Shown: positions 35,621-44,776 of the stretch, piece by piece
Numbering within the stretch: the stretch's first letter is position 1
Layout of the letters: every line of letters begins with the position of its first letter
Position numbers and translations under genes: made by a program
DNA from: CAVSVP01 sp963731125
GTDB taxonomy: Bacteria > Pseudomonadota > Gammaproteobacteria > Competibacterales > Competibacteraceae
Direction of reading: 5' to 3'
DNA length: 64,000 bases
NCBI GenBank assembly: GCA_963731125.1
Contig: CAVSVP010000007.1
Span: forward strand, 372,001-436,000
The notes under the pieces: model-generated
Seen by the model: the letters and a program-made list of their open reading frames with translations, nothing else
The model's database searches: none
Told to the model about the DNA's origin: nothing

Positions 35621-36520
35621 ACAAGTACTCCTGCACACCGAAAGTACCAAACGCCAATACCAGCTGGCCGAGGTGGCCCAGCAATGGGGCTGGCCGCAAC
35701 CCCAGATTATCGTCATTGACGACGATCTGGGGCGCTCGGGAGCGCGCAGCGAGCAGCGCACGGGGTTTCAACGACTGGTCACTGCCATCAGCCTCGGCAG
35801 CGTCGGTATCGTGCTGGTGACGGAAGTCTCCCGGCTGTCACGCTTGAATAGCGACTGGCATCGGGTCATTGAACTGTGCGCGGTATTTCGCACCCTGATT
35901 GCGGATGAAGAGGGGATTTACGATCCGCGTGATCCCAATGATCGCCTCTTGCTGGGATTGAAAGGCACCTTGTTTGCCGCCGAACTTCATCTGCTACACC
36001 ACCGCATGCGGGGGAGTTTACTCAACAAAGCCCGGCGCGGTGAACTGGCATTACGGTTACCGGTCGGGTATCGTCGTCTACACGATGGCCACGTGGTATT
36101 GGACCCCGATGACGAGGTTCGCCACACGCTGCGGCTGATTTTTGAGCAATTTGCACACTTAAAAAATGCCCGTGCGGTCCAGCGCTATTTTGCCGAGCAC
36201 CAGCTGAAGATGCCACGCTTAATGCAATGCGGTGCCGAGTATGGACGTATCCGGTGGGTACTGCCCACCTATCAGATGATCCAGCAAGTGCTGACGAATC
36301 CGGTGTACGCCGGGGTGTTTGTTTACGGCCGCCGTAAGCGCGAGATGCAGCCGGGTCAGATCCCAACGTTCAAAGAACGGCGCCTCGCTCTGGACGAATG
36401 GGACATTGTGATTCCCAATCCCTATCCGGCCTATATTGCGTACGAACAGTTGCTCAGTAATCGGCAACAACTGCGCCAGAATAGGTACAATTTCGACAAA
36501 AAGGGCCAAGGTGCCGCCCG
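35544..36520 (+). pseudogene. Large serine recombinase 1, fragment 1 (catalytic domain)
   Basis: ATG 35544 with GAGG upstream. Resolvase/invertase domain with the nucleophile Ser23 in MVYLRQSTAKQ, DDDLGRSGARSEQRTGFQRL and EVSRLSRLNSDWHRVIEL, followed by the Recombinase domain (LPVGYRRLHDGHVVLDPDDEV, QVLTNPVYAGVFVYGR). Cut by IS21-2 at 36520 after GQGAAR. The four fragments (35544-36520, 39259-39470, 41776-42275, 43624-44180), with IS duplications removed, encode one protein of about 700 aa. It has two apparent 1-nt frameshifts, one near the ISe junction and one after LATQ near 43660. Confidence 0.88.
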
Positions 36521-36713
36521 TGCATATTCCGGGGCAATTCGGCCACTGATTCCAACATAAACCGGCCATTCATTCCAATCGAATCCGGCCACTGATTCCA
36601 GGCCAAACCGGCCACCGGTTCCAAGCGATTCCGGCCACCCTGGTAGGTGGCATAGGCGAAGTGGGATAACCCAAGTTACCCTGCACCTTTTTTCATTGCG
36701 AAAAGAGGTGCCT

Positions 36714-38255
36714 ATGCCACGCGAGAGGTTGACCATGAGAAAAGTCAAAGAGGTCCTGAGATTGAAATGGGCCAATGGTTGTAGTGTCCGGCAAATAGCG
36801 GCCAGTTGTGGGATTGGGAGGGCGACGGTAGCGGATTACCTGCGTCGTGCCGAGGCGGCGGGATTGCACTGGCCGTTGCCCGAGGGCCTGGATGAGGCCA
36901 CCTTGGAGCAGCGCTTGTTTCCACCCGCTGCCGGCCCATCGGTTGAATCACGGCCCCTACCCGTCTGGGAGGATATTCACCGAGAACTCAAGCGCAAAGG
37001 GGTGACGCTATTCCTGCTGTGGCAGGAGTACAAGGCGATTTACCCAGAAGGATACCAGTATAGCCGTTTCTGTCATCGCTATCGGGATTGGCAGCGCCAG
37101 CTGGACGTGGTCATGCGCCAGGAGCATCGCGCCGGCGAGAAGTTGTTTGTTGACTATGCCGGCCAAACGGTCGCCCTCATTGACCGTACCACCGGGGAAG
37201 AACGCCAGGCCCAGCGGTTTGTCGCGGTGCTGGGCGCTAGCAACTACACCTATGCCGAAGCGACCTGGACCCAGGGGCTGGCGGACTGGATAGGCTCGCC
37301 TGTGCGCACCTTCCACTATCTCGGTGGCTGCCCAGCAATCCTGGTGCCGGATAATTTACGTGCGGCGGTGACTAAGGCCCACCGTTATGACCCGGACCTC
37401 AACAAGACCTATCAGGACATGAGTGTGCACTATGGAGTAGCCGTTGTGCCAGCCCGCTGCGCCAAACCCCGGGATAAGGCCAAAGTGGAAAATGGCGTGT
37501 TGCTGGCAGAACGCTGGATTCTGGCCAAGCTGCGCCATTATCGCTTTTTTGCTCTGGCGGAATTGAATGCCCACATTCGCCGCCTGCTTGAGGAACTCAA
37601 CCAGCGTCCCTTTAAAAAGTTGCCCGGTTCGCGGTGTTCGCAGTTTGCGCAAATTGATTACCCGGCGCTGCAGCCCTTGCCCGCCGAACCCTACCGCTAC
37701 GCGGAATGGCTCAAGGTCCGTGTGGCGCCGAATAGCCATGTCGAGGTGGACCGGCATTATTATTCGGTCCCCTACCCGCTGGTGAAACGCCAACTGGATG
37801 CGCGCCTTAGCGCGACCACCGTGGAGCTTTTTGCGAAAGGAACCCGGGTGGCCAGCCATCGGCGGAGTCACCATCCAGGACGCTACACCACGTTGCGTGA
37901 GCACCTCCCCCCGTCCCATCAGCACTACCTGGAATGGACGCCGCAGCGCTTTATTCGCTGGGCCGAAAAAACGGGGCTGGCGACCGCCACCGTCATCGCG
38001 CACATTCTCGCCTCCCGGCCCTTTCCCCAGCAAGGCTATAACGCGTGCTATGGCGTCATGCGCCTGGGCAAGAGCTACGGCGAGGCCCGCTTGGAAGCCG
38101 CCTGTGCCCGCGCTTTAGCGTTAGGGACCGCCAGTTACCGCAGCATTGAGTCCATCCTGAAACAGGGGCTGGACCGCCAGCCCTTGCCGGAACCTGCGGC
38201 CACCCCAGAGCCCGTGACACACGAGAATGTGCGTGGCGCGGATTACTACCACTAA
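36714..38255 (+). CDS. istA: IS21 transposase IstA (IS21-2)
   Basis: 513 aa from ATG 36714 (AGAGG upstream). Helix-turn-helix WANGCSVRQIAASCGIGRAT, DDE core with Asp in KLFVDYAGQTVALID, Asp in AILVPDNLRAAV and Glu in DKAKVENGVLLAERW, and the C-terminal barrel (NSHVEVDRHYYSVPY). Intact. This IstA is of the subfamily with the longer Asp-Glu region and differs clearly from the IstA at 30984. Confidence 0.94.
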   Translation: MPRERLTMRKVKEVLRLKWANGCSVRQIAASCGIGRATVADYLRRAEAAGLHWPLPEGLDEATLEQRLFPPAAGPSVESRPLPVWEDIHRELKRKGVTLFLLWQEYKAIYPEGYQYSRFCHRYRDWQRQLDVVMRQEHRAGEKLFVDYAGQTVALIDRTTGEERQAQRFVAVLGASNYTYAEATWTQGLADWIGSPVRTFHYLGGCPAILVPDNLRAAVTKAHRYDPDLNKTYQDMSVHYGVAVVPARCAKPRDKAKVENGVLLAERWILAKLRHYRFFALAELNAHIRRLLEELNQRPFKKLPGSRCSQFAQIDYPALQPLPAEPYRYAEWLKVRVAPNSHVEVDRHYYSVPYPLVKRQLDARLSATTVELFAKGTRVASHRRSHHPGRYTTLREHLPPSHQHYLEWTPQRFIRWAEKTGLATATVIAHILASRPFPQQGYNACYGVMRLGKSYGEARLEAACARALALGTASYRSIESILKQGLDRQPLPEPAATPEPVTHENVRGADYYH

Positions 38256-38305
38256 CCGTAACGTTCCCCTGCCACGACGCGCTGACCGGGGACGAGGAGA
38301 GCCAC

Positions 38306-39061
38306 ATGCTGACCCATCCCACCTTGGAGAAACTCCAGCAGTTGCGCCTGAGCGGTATGCGCCAGGCCTTGGAGGAACAGATGCACATGCCTGACATCGA
38401 GGCCCTGGGCTTCGAGGAACGCCTGGGCCTGCTGGTTGACCGGGAATACACCCTGCGGGAAAGCCGCCGCCTGAAGGCCCGCTTGGCAAAAGCTAAACTG
38501 CGTCAAAATGCCTGCCTGGAGGACATCGATTACCGCGCGCCCCGCGGCTTGGATAAAGCCCTCATGACCCAGCTCGCCACCGGCAGGTGGTTACGCGAGC
38601 ATCTCAATTGCCTGATGATCGGCCCCACCGGGGTCGGAAAAACGTGGCTCGCGTGTGCGCTGGCCCAACAGGCTTGTCGGCAAGGCTTCACCGCCGGTTA
38701 TCTGCGTCTACCGCGCCTCTTTCGCGAATTGGCCATCGCCAAGGGCGACGGCCGTTACCATAAATTGCTCAAAGAGTTCGCCAAGACCGATTTGTTGATC
38801 CTCGATGATTTGTCCATGACGCCACTTACCGATGAACAGCAGCGGGACCTGTTGGAGATCCTGGATGACCGTTTTAATATTCGCTCTTCCCTGGTCACTA
38901 GCCAGCTCCCACTGGCGCATTGGCATCAGCACCTCGGCAATCCCACGTTGGCCGATGCCATCCTTGACCGGCTCGTACACAACGCCTACAAGCTCAACCT
39001 CAAAGGAGAATCCATGCGCAAACGTCATTCAACCTTGACACCTCATACCGATACGCAGTAA
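38306..39061 (+). CDS. istB: IS21 helper ATPase IstB (IS21-2)
   Basis: 251 aa AAA+ ATPase that stimulates IstA and helps choose targets. Walker A GPTGVGKTWLACALA (about 108-122), Walker B DLLILDDLSMTPL, and C-terminal DAILDRLVHNAYKLNLKGES. Intact, 50 nt after istA. The element therefore looks able to move. Confidence 0.95.
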   Translation: MLTHPTLEKLQQLRLSGMRQALEEQMHMPDIEALGFEERLGLLVDREYTLRESRRLKARLAKAKLRQNACLEDIDYRAPRGLDKALMTQLATGRWLREHLNCLMIGPTGVGKTWLACALAQQACRQGFTAGYLRLPRLFRELAIAKGDGRYHKLLKEFAKTDLLILDDLSMTPLTDEQQRDLLEILDDRFNIRSSLVTSQLPLAHWHQHLGNPTLADAILDRLVHNAYKLNLKGESMRKRHSTLTPHTDTQ

Positions 39062-39258
39062 GAGTAAAAAGACCCGCTTCGCACCGCCATGACAGGTGGC
39101 CGCTTTCCCTTGGACTGGGTGGCCGGTTTCCGGTGGATTAAACGGCCGGATTCCGCTGGAATAGGTGGCCAGATTCCGCTGGAATAGGTGGCCGGTTTCC
39201 GTTGGACTAAACGGCCGGATTCCGCTGGAATAGGTGGCCGAATTCGCTGGAATACGCA

Positions 39259-39470
39259 GCCCGTGAAGGACGTGCCCTGCTGCAAGGTCTTCTCCTCTGT
39301 GGTCGCTGTGGACGGCGGATGACGGTCAGCCACGGTCATTATCCCGTCTATCAGTGTCGGCGAGCACAACTGGTTTATGCGAGCGGGCAATGTCAGGCGT
39401 TTCCCGTTCGCGAGCTGGATCAGGTCATGCGTGAGGTGTTCCTTCAGGCCATGGAACCGGCCCCATTGCA
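39259..39470 (+). pseudogene. Large serine recombinase 1, fragment 2 (zinc ribbon)
   Basis: Joined in frame to fragment 1 it reads REGRALLQGLLLCGRCGRRM followed by YPVYQCRRAQ and SGQCQAFPVREL. This is the zinc-ribbon segment of large serine recombinases, with all four Cys in place (CGRC, QCRR, GQC). It ends at EPAPLQ where ISe begins. Confidence 0.88.
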
Positions 39471-41775
39471 GAACTCCTGACATGCTGTTTCTAAGTTTAG
39501 GAAAATATGTAAAAATAAGCACTGAAATAGGCGAATAAAGATGAGACACTTGAAGCATGCCAGGCACTGTGGAATTACCCCTTTTCCCGCAAGAATCCCG
39601 GATCCTCAGTTCCCGTCTAGGCGTGGTGGAAATGGCCGAGGAGCTGGTGTTTGTCAACGCCTCAGGGCCATTGATGAGCTGTGGACGCAGCGACCAGGCG
39701 ACCAAGCGCTTCGTCGGTGCGATGCTGCTCCATCAAGGCTTGGCCAACGTCGATGATCTGGGGCAAATCTTAGGTACCAGTCGCGCGACGCTGTATCGCC
39801 CCTGTCAGCGCTACCGTGAGGGAGGTTTCAACGCCTTGCGGGACGGTCGTGGGAGCGGCCCTCGCCCGGCACACAAATTGACCGAAGCGGTCACAGCGAT
39901 CGCGCAAAGCCACTTGGACGAGGGCTGCTCGATGGCGGAAACGGCTCGCCGGGTGGGTGTCAGCCCACGAGCGCTCTCCCATGCGATCGAACGCGGGCAG
40001 CTCAGGCGCCCGAAGCCGCGCCACCGTCACCTGCCGCTTGGCCCACGCCGCCGAGCCGAACGCGATGTGCGCCCGGCTGCCGCTGTCGGTACCGCTGTCA
40101 AGCGGTTAGCGGAACGCGCGCAAGCGGCGGCGGGTGGGTTGCCTGAGGCGGCACCGCAATTTGCAGCGGTCGAAGGGGTTGCCAATGCCGGGGTGCTGTT
40201 AGCCCTGCCGGCGATGCTCGGTGAGGGTCTGCTCAGCGTCGCGGAGCAGATCTATGCGCCGTTGAAAAAGGGCTTTTATGGTCTGCGCTCGATTCTGCTG
40301 TGTCTGGTGATGCTGGCATTATTACGGATCCAGAGCATTGAGCAATTGAGTGCCCACTCGCCAGGCGAGCTCGGCTTGCTGCTCGGTCTGGATCGGGTGC
40401 CCGAAGTCAAGACGCTACGGCGCAAGCTCGACGAGCTTGGCGCCCAGCAGAACGGGGCGCTATTCGCTGCAGCGCTCGCCGAGCGTTGGGCACGTGACGC
40501 GCCTGAGGAACTGGGGATGCTTTATGTGGACGGTCACGTCAACGTCTACACGGGGCGCAAGCATCCGGTGCCGAAGACCTTGGTGCAGAAACGGCGACAA
40601 TGCCTGCCGGCCGCCACCGATACCTGGGTCCACAATGGGGCAAGCGAGCCGCTATTTTTCGTCACGAGCCCCACCAACGCTCACCTGCTCTCCCTGCTGG
40701 AGCAGCAGGTCATTCCCAAGGCGCGCGAGCAAATCCGCCAGATCACGGGGGAATCCCAGCGCTTGACGTTGGTTTTTGATCGCGAGGCCTGGAGTCCGCA
40801 GTCCTTCCGGCGCTGGCGTGACGAGGGAGTCGATGTCATCACGTATCGCAAAGGTCGGCAGACCCCTTGGCCGCAGAGCGACTATCGCACCGATACGCTG
40901 GCACGAGACGGCAGCGACATCAGCTACCAGCTGGCCGAGCGCAGCGTGCTCATTATCCAGAAAACCCGCCGCCAGCCCGCCTTCTGGATGCGGGAGATCC
41001 GCCGTCTGGGGAGCCGGGGACAGCAAACCGCCCTCTTGACCACGCGCCAGGATCTGCCCGCGGCGATCATTGCCGATCGCCTGTTTGCACGGTGGCGCCA
41101 AGAGAACTTTTTCAAGTACATGGAAGCGGAATTCAATCTCGACCAGCTGTGCACCTACGATACCGAGGCAGCCGATAGCGAACGCCGCGTTCCCAATCCC
41201 GAACGCCGCGCGATCGACAAGCAACTCAAGGCCACCAAGGCGCGGTTAGGAACTGTCCTAGCGGAACTGAGGACAGCTCAGAAAAACCCGGTGGCAGCCG
41301 ACAAGCTCGCTGCCCAGCAACACGCGATGCAAACCCTTGAGACAGAGCTCGAGGGGCTCCTCGAAAAACGCCAGGCGATGCCAACCAAGGTGCCTTTGCA
41401 CACCCTTCACGACATCGAGCGACTGGTTCATCATGAGATCGAACGAAAGACCATTACGCGACTGCTTAAGACGCTCGCCTATCGCAGCGAGAGCCGCCTT
41501 GCACGCCTTGTCGAGCCCTACTTTGCGCGCCGCGACGACGAAATACGTGCTTTCTTAAAGAGCCTCTTCCGCCTCAGCGGTGATATTATTCCTGATCACG
41601 AGCGCTGTGAACTGCATGTTCATCTCTATAGCCCCGCCAACCACCGTTCCCAGCGGGCGCTGGCCGCGCTTTGCGAGTACCTCAACCAGCAGCCGGTGCG
41701 TTATCCAGGTACCAACTTACGCGTGATTTATAAGACCATCGAGTCTCATTAACAATGCCGCGAGGTCAGGAGTTC
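39471..41775 (+). mobile_element. IS element ISe (2,305 bp), inserted in recombinase 1
   Basis: Ends GAACTCCTGAC (39471-) and inverted copy ending at 41775, flanked by TGCA on both sides (39467-39470, 41776-41779). Carries one long transposase gene. Family not assigned. Confidence 0.88.
39557..41752 (+). CDS. Large DDE transposase of ISe
   Basis: 731 aa. N-terminal helix-turn-helix domain (GQILGTSRATLYRPCQRYRE, then MAETARRVGVSPRALSHAIE), then a putative DDE core: Asp in GMLYVDGHVNVYTG (about 330), Asp in LTLVFDREAWSPQSF (about 403), Glu in RWRQENFFKYMEAEFNLDQL (about 515). A coiled-coil segment (ATKARLGTVLAELRTAQ...LETELEGLLEKRQ) follows. Conserved in many bacteria as a putative transposase; I cannot place it in a named IS family. 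Intact. Confidence 0.82.
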   Translation: MPGTVELPLFPQESRILSSRLGVVEMAEELVFVNASGPLMSCGRSDQATKRFVGAMLLHQGLANVDDLGQILGTSRATLYRPCQRYREGGFNALRDGRGSGPRPAHKLTEAVTAIAQSHLDEGCSMAETARRVGVSPRALSHAIERGQLRRPKPRHRHLPLGPRRRAERDVRPAAAVGTAVKRLAERAQAAAGGLPEAAPQFAAVEGVANAGVLLALPAMLGEGLLSVAEQIYAPLKKGFYGLRSILLCLVMLALLRIQSIEQLSAHSPGELGLLLGLDRVPEVKTLRRKLDELGAQQNGALFAAALAERWARDAPEELGMLYVDGHVNVYTGRKHPVPKTLVQKRRQCLPAATDTWVHNGASEPLFFVTSPTNAHLLSLLEQQVIPKAREQIRQITGESQRLTLVFDREAWSPQSFRRWRDEGVDVITYRKGRQTPWPQSDYRTDTLARDGSDISYQLAERSVLIIQKTRRQPAFWMREIRRLGSRGQQTALLTTRQDLPAAIIADRLFARWRQENFFKYMEAEFNLDQLCTYDTEAADSERRVPNPERRAIDKQLKATKARLGTVLAELRTAQKNPVAADKLAAQQHAMQTLETELEGLLEKRQAMPTKVPLHTLHDIERLVHHEIERKTITRLLKTLAYRSESRLARLVEPYFARRDDEIRAFLKSLFRLSGDIIPDHERCELHVHLYSPANHRSQRALAALCEYLNQQPVRYPGTNLRVIYKTIESH

Positions 41776-42275
41776 TGCATTGGATGCCGCGCTCAATGCC
41801 CTGGCGATTCTCGAAAAAGAAAGACAAACCCTCGATCAGCATTGGCAGTTGCGCCTAGAACACGCTCGCTACGAGGTACAGCGAGCGCAACGACAATACG
41901 ATGCCGTTGAGCCGGAAAACCGTCTCGTGGCACGTGAACTGGAGCGACGCTGGAATGACGCGTTAACCGCCTTGCGTGAGCTAGAGCAGGCGTATGACCG
42001 GGTGCAACGCACCGAACTGGCGCCGTTAAGCGACACCGAGCAAGCCGAGGTTCGCCAGCTTGCACAAAATCTACCCCAGCTTTGGCATGCCGCCACTACC
42101 CAGCCCGTGGATCGCAAGCGACTCTTGCGGATAGTGATCACGGAAGTCACACTGACCACCGAGCCCAGTACGCGCCGTGCGCGTTGTGTGGTATTGTGGA
42201 GCGGTGGTATGACGACAGCACATGAGATACGGCGTGTCCCAATCGGGGAGGCACTCAAGACCGCTCCTGAAAGCC
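41776..42275 (+). pseudogene. Large serine recombinase 1, fragment 3 (coiled coil)
   Basis: Reads LDAALNALAILEKERQTLDQ then QLRLEHARYEVQRAQRQYDA and VEPENRLVARELERRWNDAL, the coiled-coil insertion of large serine recombinases, closely parallel to the same region of recombinase 2. After simple removal of ISe and one TGCA it is one base out of frame with fragment 2, so an extra lesion is present. Cut by ISf after APES. Confidence 0.85.
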
Positions 42276-43623
42276 CTGGTTGACTGACAAAACTCCTCTC
42301 AGCTAACTCTCATGCTGCCTCCAGGGCGGGAAGTAACAAGGCATAACAGGCTGGCAAAGGGTCCATCCAGCGGGCTTGTTGACGTTTTTGCCGCCCCTGT
42401 CGGCGGCTGGCCTGAGCCGGATCCGGATCCTGGAGGGAGCCCAGCGTCAAGCGTTGCAGCAGGGCTTCGCCATGAGCCAGCGCATAGCGCAGCCCATGCC
42501 AGCCTAAGCGCAGATAGCTGTGGCCGCGAAACCAATGGGTATCGACCCGGCGGCGCTGGCCCTGGGCGACCACCGCGGCGCCTTGGCAAGTCAGGTAGAG
42601 GGTGGCCACGGCCAAGACCAACAGCAACCGTGTCAGGGTGCGGGCGTCGCGCAGTTGGGAGCTTTCCAGTTGGAAGCCGTTGGATTTGTCGTCCAGGAAA
42701 TTCTCCTCGATCCGAAAGCGCTGGCCATACTCAGCCAGGGTATCGCGGTCGGTCGGTTCATCGCTGAGGATCAACCAGGGCTCGCGGTGGCCCCGTTGCC
42801 AGCCCACGGCCAAGTGCATCTCCAGGCGTTGGGCACCGACAAAGACGTGATGATAGCAGCCCACTTCACCGGCCTGCACGCGAATGACCAGGCGCCGATA
42901 GTGTCCCCGGCGCTGGACATAGAGATGCAACCCTGAGCGCTTGATACGCACGCGCAGATGCCAGCGCGCGTGGCGGTGAATCCAGGCCATCAGTTCCCCA
43001 TGCAGAAAGCCCCGATCGGCCAACAGCACGATGTCCCGCCCTGGCGGCAACAGCCGCTCGGCCAAGCGCAACAACCCACGGTAAGCCCGAAAGGCCACAC
43101 TGCTGGAGCGATGCTCGATCACCTTCCAGACCAGCGGTATGGTACGGCCGCGATACACTAACCCCAGGCGGATCAAACACCACCGGTTCCACAGCAACGA
43201 GGTATCCAAGACCACGTACAGCCGTGGCGCGTCCAGTTCCGCCAACACCGGCTGCAACAGCGCGCCGTAGAGGTGGTGGACATCCACTCGCCGATTGGCT
43301 AACCAGCGCCGAAACCGCCGCCAACTGCTGGCGGCGAACCGGGCGCGACTGTGTACATACGGCACCCACTCACTTAGCCCAATCCAGCCGCTGCTCAATA
43401 ACCCAACCACCATCCATGCCAAGGTCGATAAATGCCGGCGATCGCGCCACGGTGCTTGTGCCAAGAGGGAGACTATCGTATCGTAAAGTGGGGATGAGGT
43501 ATTCATGCGCGGGCTCCTTATGTTTAACCCATCCCGTTGGAACACGGGTCGCGCATTTCATCTCATCCCTTTCTTTAATTTCAAGTAGAATCCGTGCCTT
43601 AGCGAGTTTTGTCAGTCAACCAG
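42276..43623 (-). mobile_element. IS4-family element ISf, inserted in recombinase 1
   Basis: 1,348 bp; ends CTGGTTGACTGACAAAACTC and inverted copy; perfect 10-bp target duplication CCTGAAAGCC (42266-42275, 43624-43633). Confidence 0.94.
42310..43506 (-). CDS. IS4-family transposase (ISf)
   Basis: 398 aa from ATG 43506 (AGGAG about 7 nt upstream). DDE core: Asp in LYVVLDTSLLWNRW, Asp in DIVLLADRGFLHGEL, and the IS4 signature Y-(2)-R-(3)-E-(6)-K in YGQRFRIEENFLDDK. Intact and probably active. Only distantly related to the IS4 transposase at 7897. Confidence 0.93.
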   Translation of the reverse strand: MNTSSPLYDTIVSLLAQAPWRDRRHLSTLAWMVVGLLSSGWIGLSEWVPYVHSRARFAASSWRRFRRWLANRRVDVHHLYGALLQPVLAELDAPRLYVVLDTSLLWNRWCLIRLGLVYRGRTIPLVWKVIEHRSSSVAFRAYRGLLRLAERLLPPGRDIVLLADRGFLHGELMAWIHRHARWHLRVRIKRSGLHLYVQRRGHYRRLVIRVQAGEVGCYHHVFVGAQRLEMHLAVGWQRGHREPWLILSDEPTDRDTLAEYGQRFRIEENFLDDKSNGFQLESSQLRDARTLTRLLLVLAVATLYLTCQGAAVVAQGQRRRVDTHWFRGHSYLRLGWHGLRYALAHGEALLQRLTLGSLQDPDPAQASRRQGRQKRQQARWMDPLPACYALLLPALEAA

Positions 43624-44180
43624 CCTGAAAGCCTCACGCGCATCCGCCAACTGGCTACCCAGTGTCTCCGGACCACCACATCGCGCAGCAATTAAACGCC
43701 GAGGGGATGACGACACGGACCGGTAAACCCTGGACGTACCAACGGGTCTACTCGGTGCGTAAGCAGCATCATATTCCCAGCGCCTGTCCCCTGACTACCA
43801 GTGAAGGCGAAGCACGCGGTGATGGCTTAGTGCCCGTCACCGTGGCCGCTCAGCTATTACACGTCTCGCCGTCGTTGATTAACGGCTGGGCTAAACAAGG
43901 CGTGTTGTGCAAAGATCAGCGGGTCGCCGCCTCAAAGCTTTGGGTTCGAGTGAATGACAGCGATATCGCGCGGCTTAATGGGTCGGTGAACAGCCAACAA
44001 TGGCCTACCATAGACCACGTCATGAAAACCCACCATCAGCTCTCTCGCGATGCTGTTTGGGACTTAGTCCGCCAAGGCCATTATATCGCCTATCGGCAAC
44101 CGCGGGGGCAATGCTGGGAGTGGCGATTAAAACCGGGTAACGCAGAAAACCATTCCGCCAACGTTGTCAGTCACCGATAA
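43624..44180 (+). pseudogene. Large serine recombinase 1, fragment 4 (C-terminal, HTH domain)
   Basis: Across ISf the frame continues APESLTRIRQLATQ. One base then appears missing (CAG-TGTCTCC for CAG-CTG-TCTCC), after which SPDHHIAQQLNAEGMTTRTG, WTYQRVYSVRKQHHIPSACP and a MerR-like helix-turn-helix follow (VPVTVAAQLLHVSPSLINGW). The C-terminal DNA-binding module is unusual for this family and is also present, in different form, in recombinase 2. Ends TAA at 44180, 13 nt before the next cassette. Confidence 0.85.
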
Positions 44181-44193
44181 GGAGATACGCATT

Positions 44194-44763
44194 ATGAATA
44201 ACGATGTAATAGCCTGTATGAATATCGCTCAGTCATCATCACCACCAACAAAGATTTTACCAGTTGGGGCGAATTCTTCCACGACGCAAAGGTATCAGGG
44301 TACCACTATTCTCGATCGACTGGTTTCTCAAGTCACCGTCACTGATCCTACCCATCCGCTGTTTAATCGCACCTTTTCGGTTGTTTGTCTACCGCAACAC
44401 CCCCGTACTACTCCGGTCGTGATTATTGCACTACCGAACGGTGAACATCGCCGCATTCCTTGCTCGGCGACGGATCTCAGTGCTCAGCTGTCATCCCAGC
44501 CTCCCCTTGCACCGGTCTCTGCGTGTACGCTGCTGCCATTAGCAAACGTGGTGCGCCGGTTGTTAGGTGCGCCCGAGGAGAGTCTGGATGAGAACCGCGA
44601 TACGTCCATCACCCCCGCCGATGGCGGCCTCCCAGCGGGATTTGCCCCGGCTGTGGCCGGCCCTAACAGCCCATCAGCAACAGCAACTGGCGCAACGGCT
44701 AGCCGAACTGCTGCACCGCCACCCTCTGGCACAACCACCCATGCCGCCAAGCGAGACAGATGA
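44194..44763 (+). CDS. DUF5372-like small protein of recombinase cassette 2
   Basis: 189 aa from ATG 44194 (AAGGAG upstream, overlapping the end of recombinase 1). Core LDRLVSQVTVTDPTHPLFNR, then VVIIALPNGEHRRIPCSATDL, matches the DUF5372-like pattern of the cassette 1 protein. The last 60 residues (Pro/Ala/Thr-rich) overlap the next gene in another frame and may be under little constraint. Role unknown; constant association with a recombinase suggests a directionality or target factor. Confidence 0.65.
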   Translation: MNNDVIACMNIAQSSSPPTKILPVGANSSTTQRYQGTTILDRLVSQVTVTDPTHPLFNRTFSVVCLPQHPRTTPVVIIALPNGEHRRIPCSATDLSAQLSSQPPLAPVSACTLLPLANVVRRLLGAPEESLDENRDTSITPADGGLPAGFAPAVAGPNSPSATATGATASRTAAPPPSGTTTHAAKRDR

Positions 44764-44776
44764 TGAGCTCTTGTAA
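44588..44776 (+). CDS. Small middle protein of recombinase cassette 2
   Basis: 62 aa from ATG 44588, with GAGGAGAG 6 nt upstream. Core LPRLWPALTAHQQQQLAQRL, helical, corresponds to the 35405 protein of cassette 1. It overlaps its upstream neighbour by 176 nt and the recombinase by 17 nt. Function unknown. Confidence 0.6.
   Translation: MRTAIRPSPPPMAASQRDLPRLWPALTAHQQQQLAQRLAELLHRHPLAQPPMPPSETDDELL

Larger units (their letters stand above)
36521..39258 (+). mobile_element. IS21-family element IS21-2, inserted in recombinase 1
   Basis: 2,738 bp; ends TGCATATTCC / inverted TGCGTATTCC; 5-bp target duplication GCCCG (36516-36520, 39259-39263). Both ends carry arrays of a roughly 20-bp motif (CGGCCAC..GATTCC), typical IstA binding sites: at least four copies at 36533-36643 and more at 39091-39258. 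Complete, with istA and istB. Confidence 0.93.
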
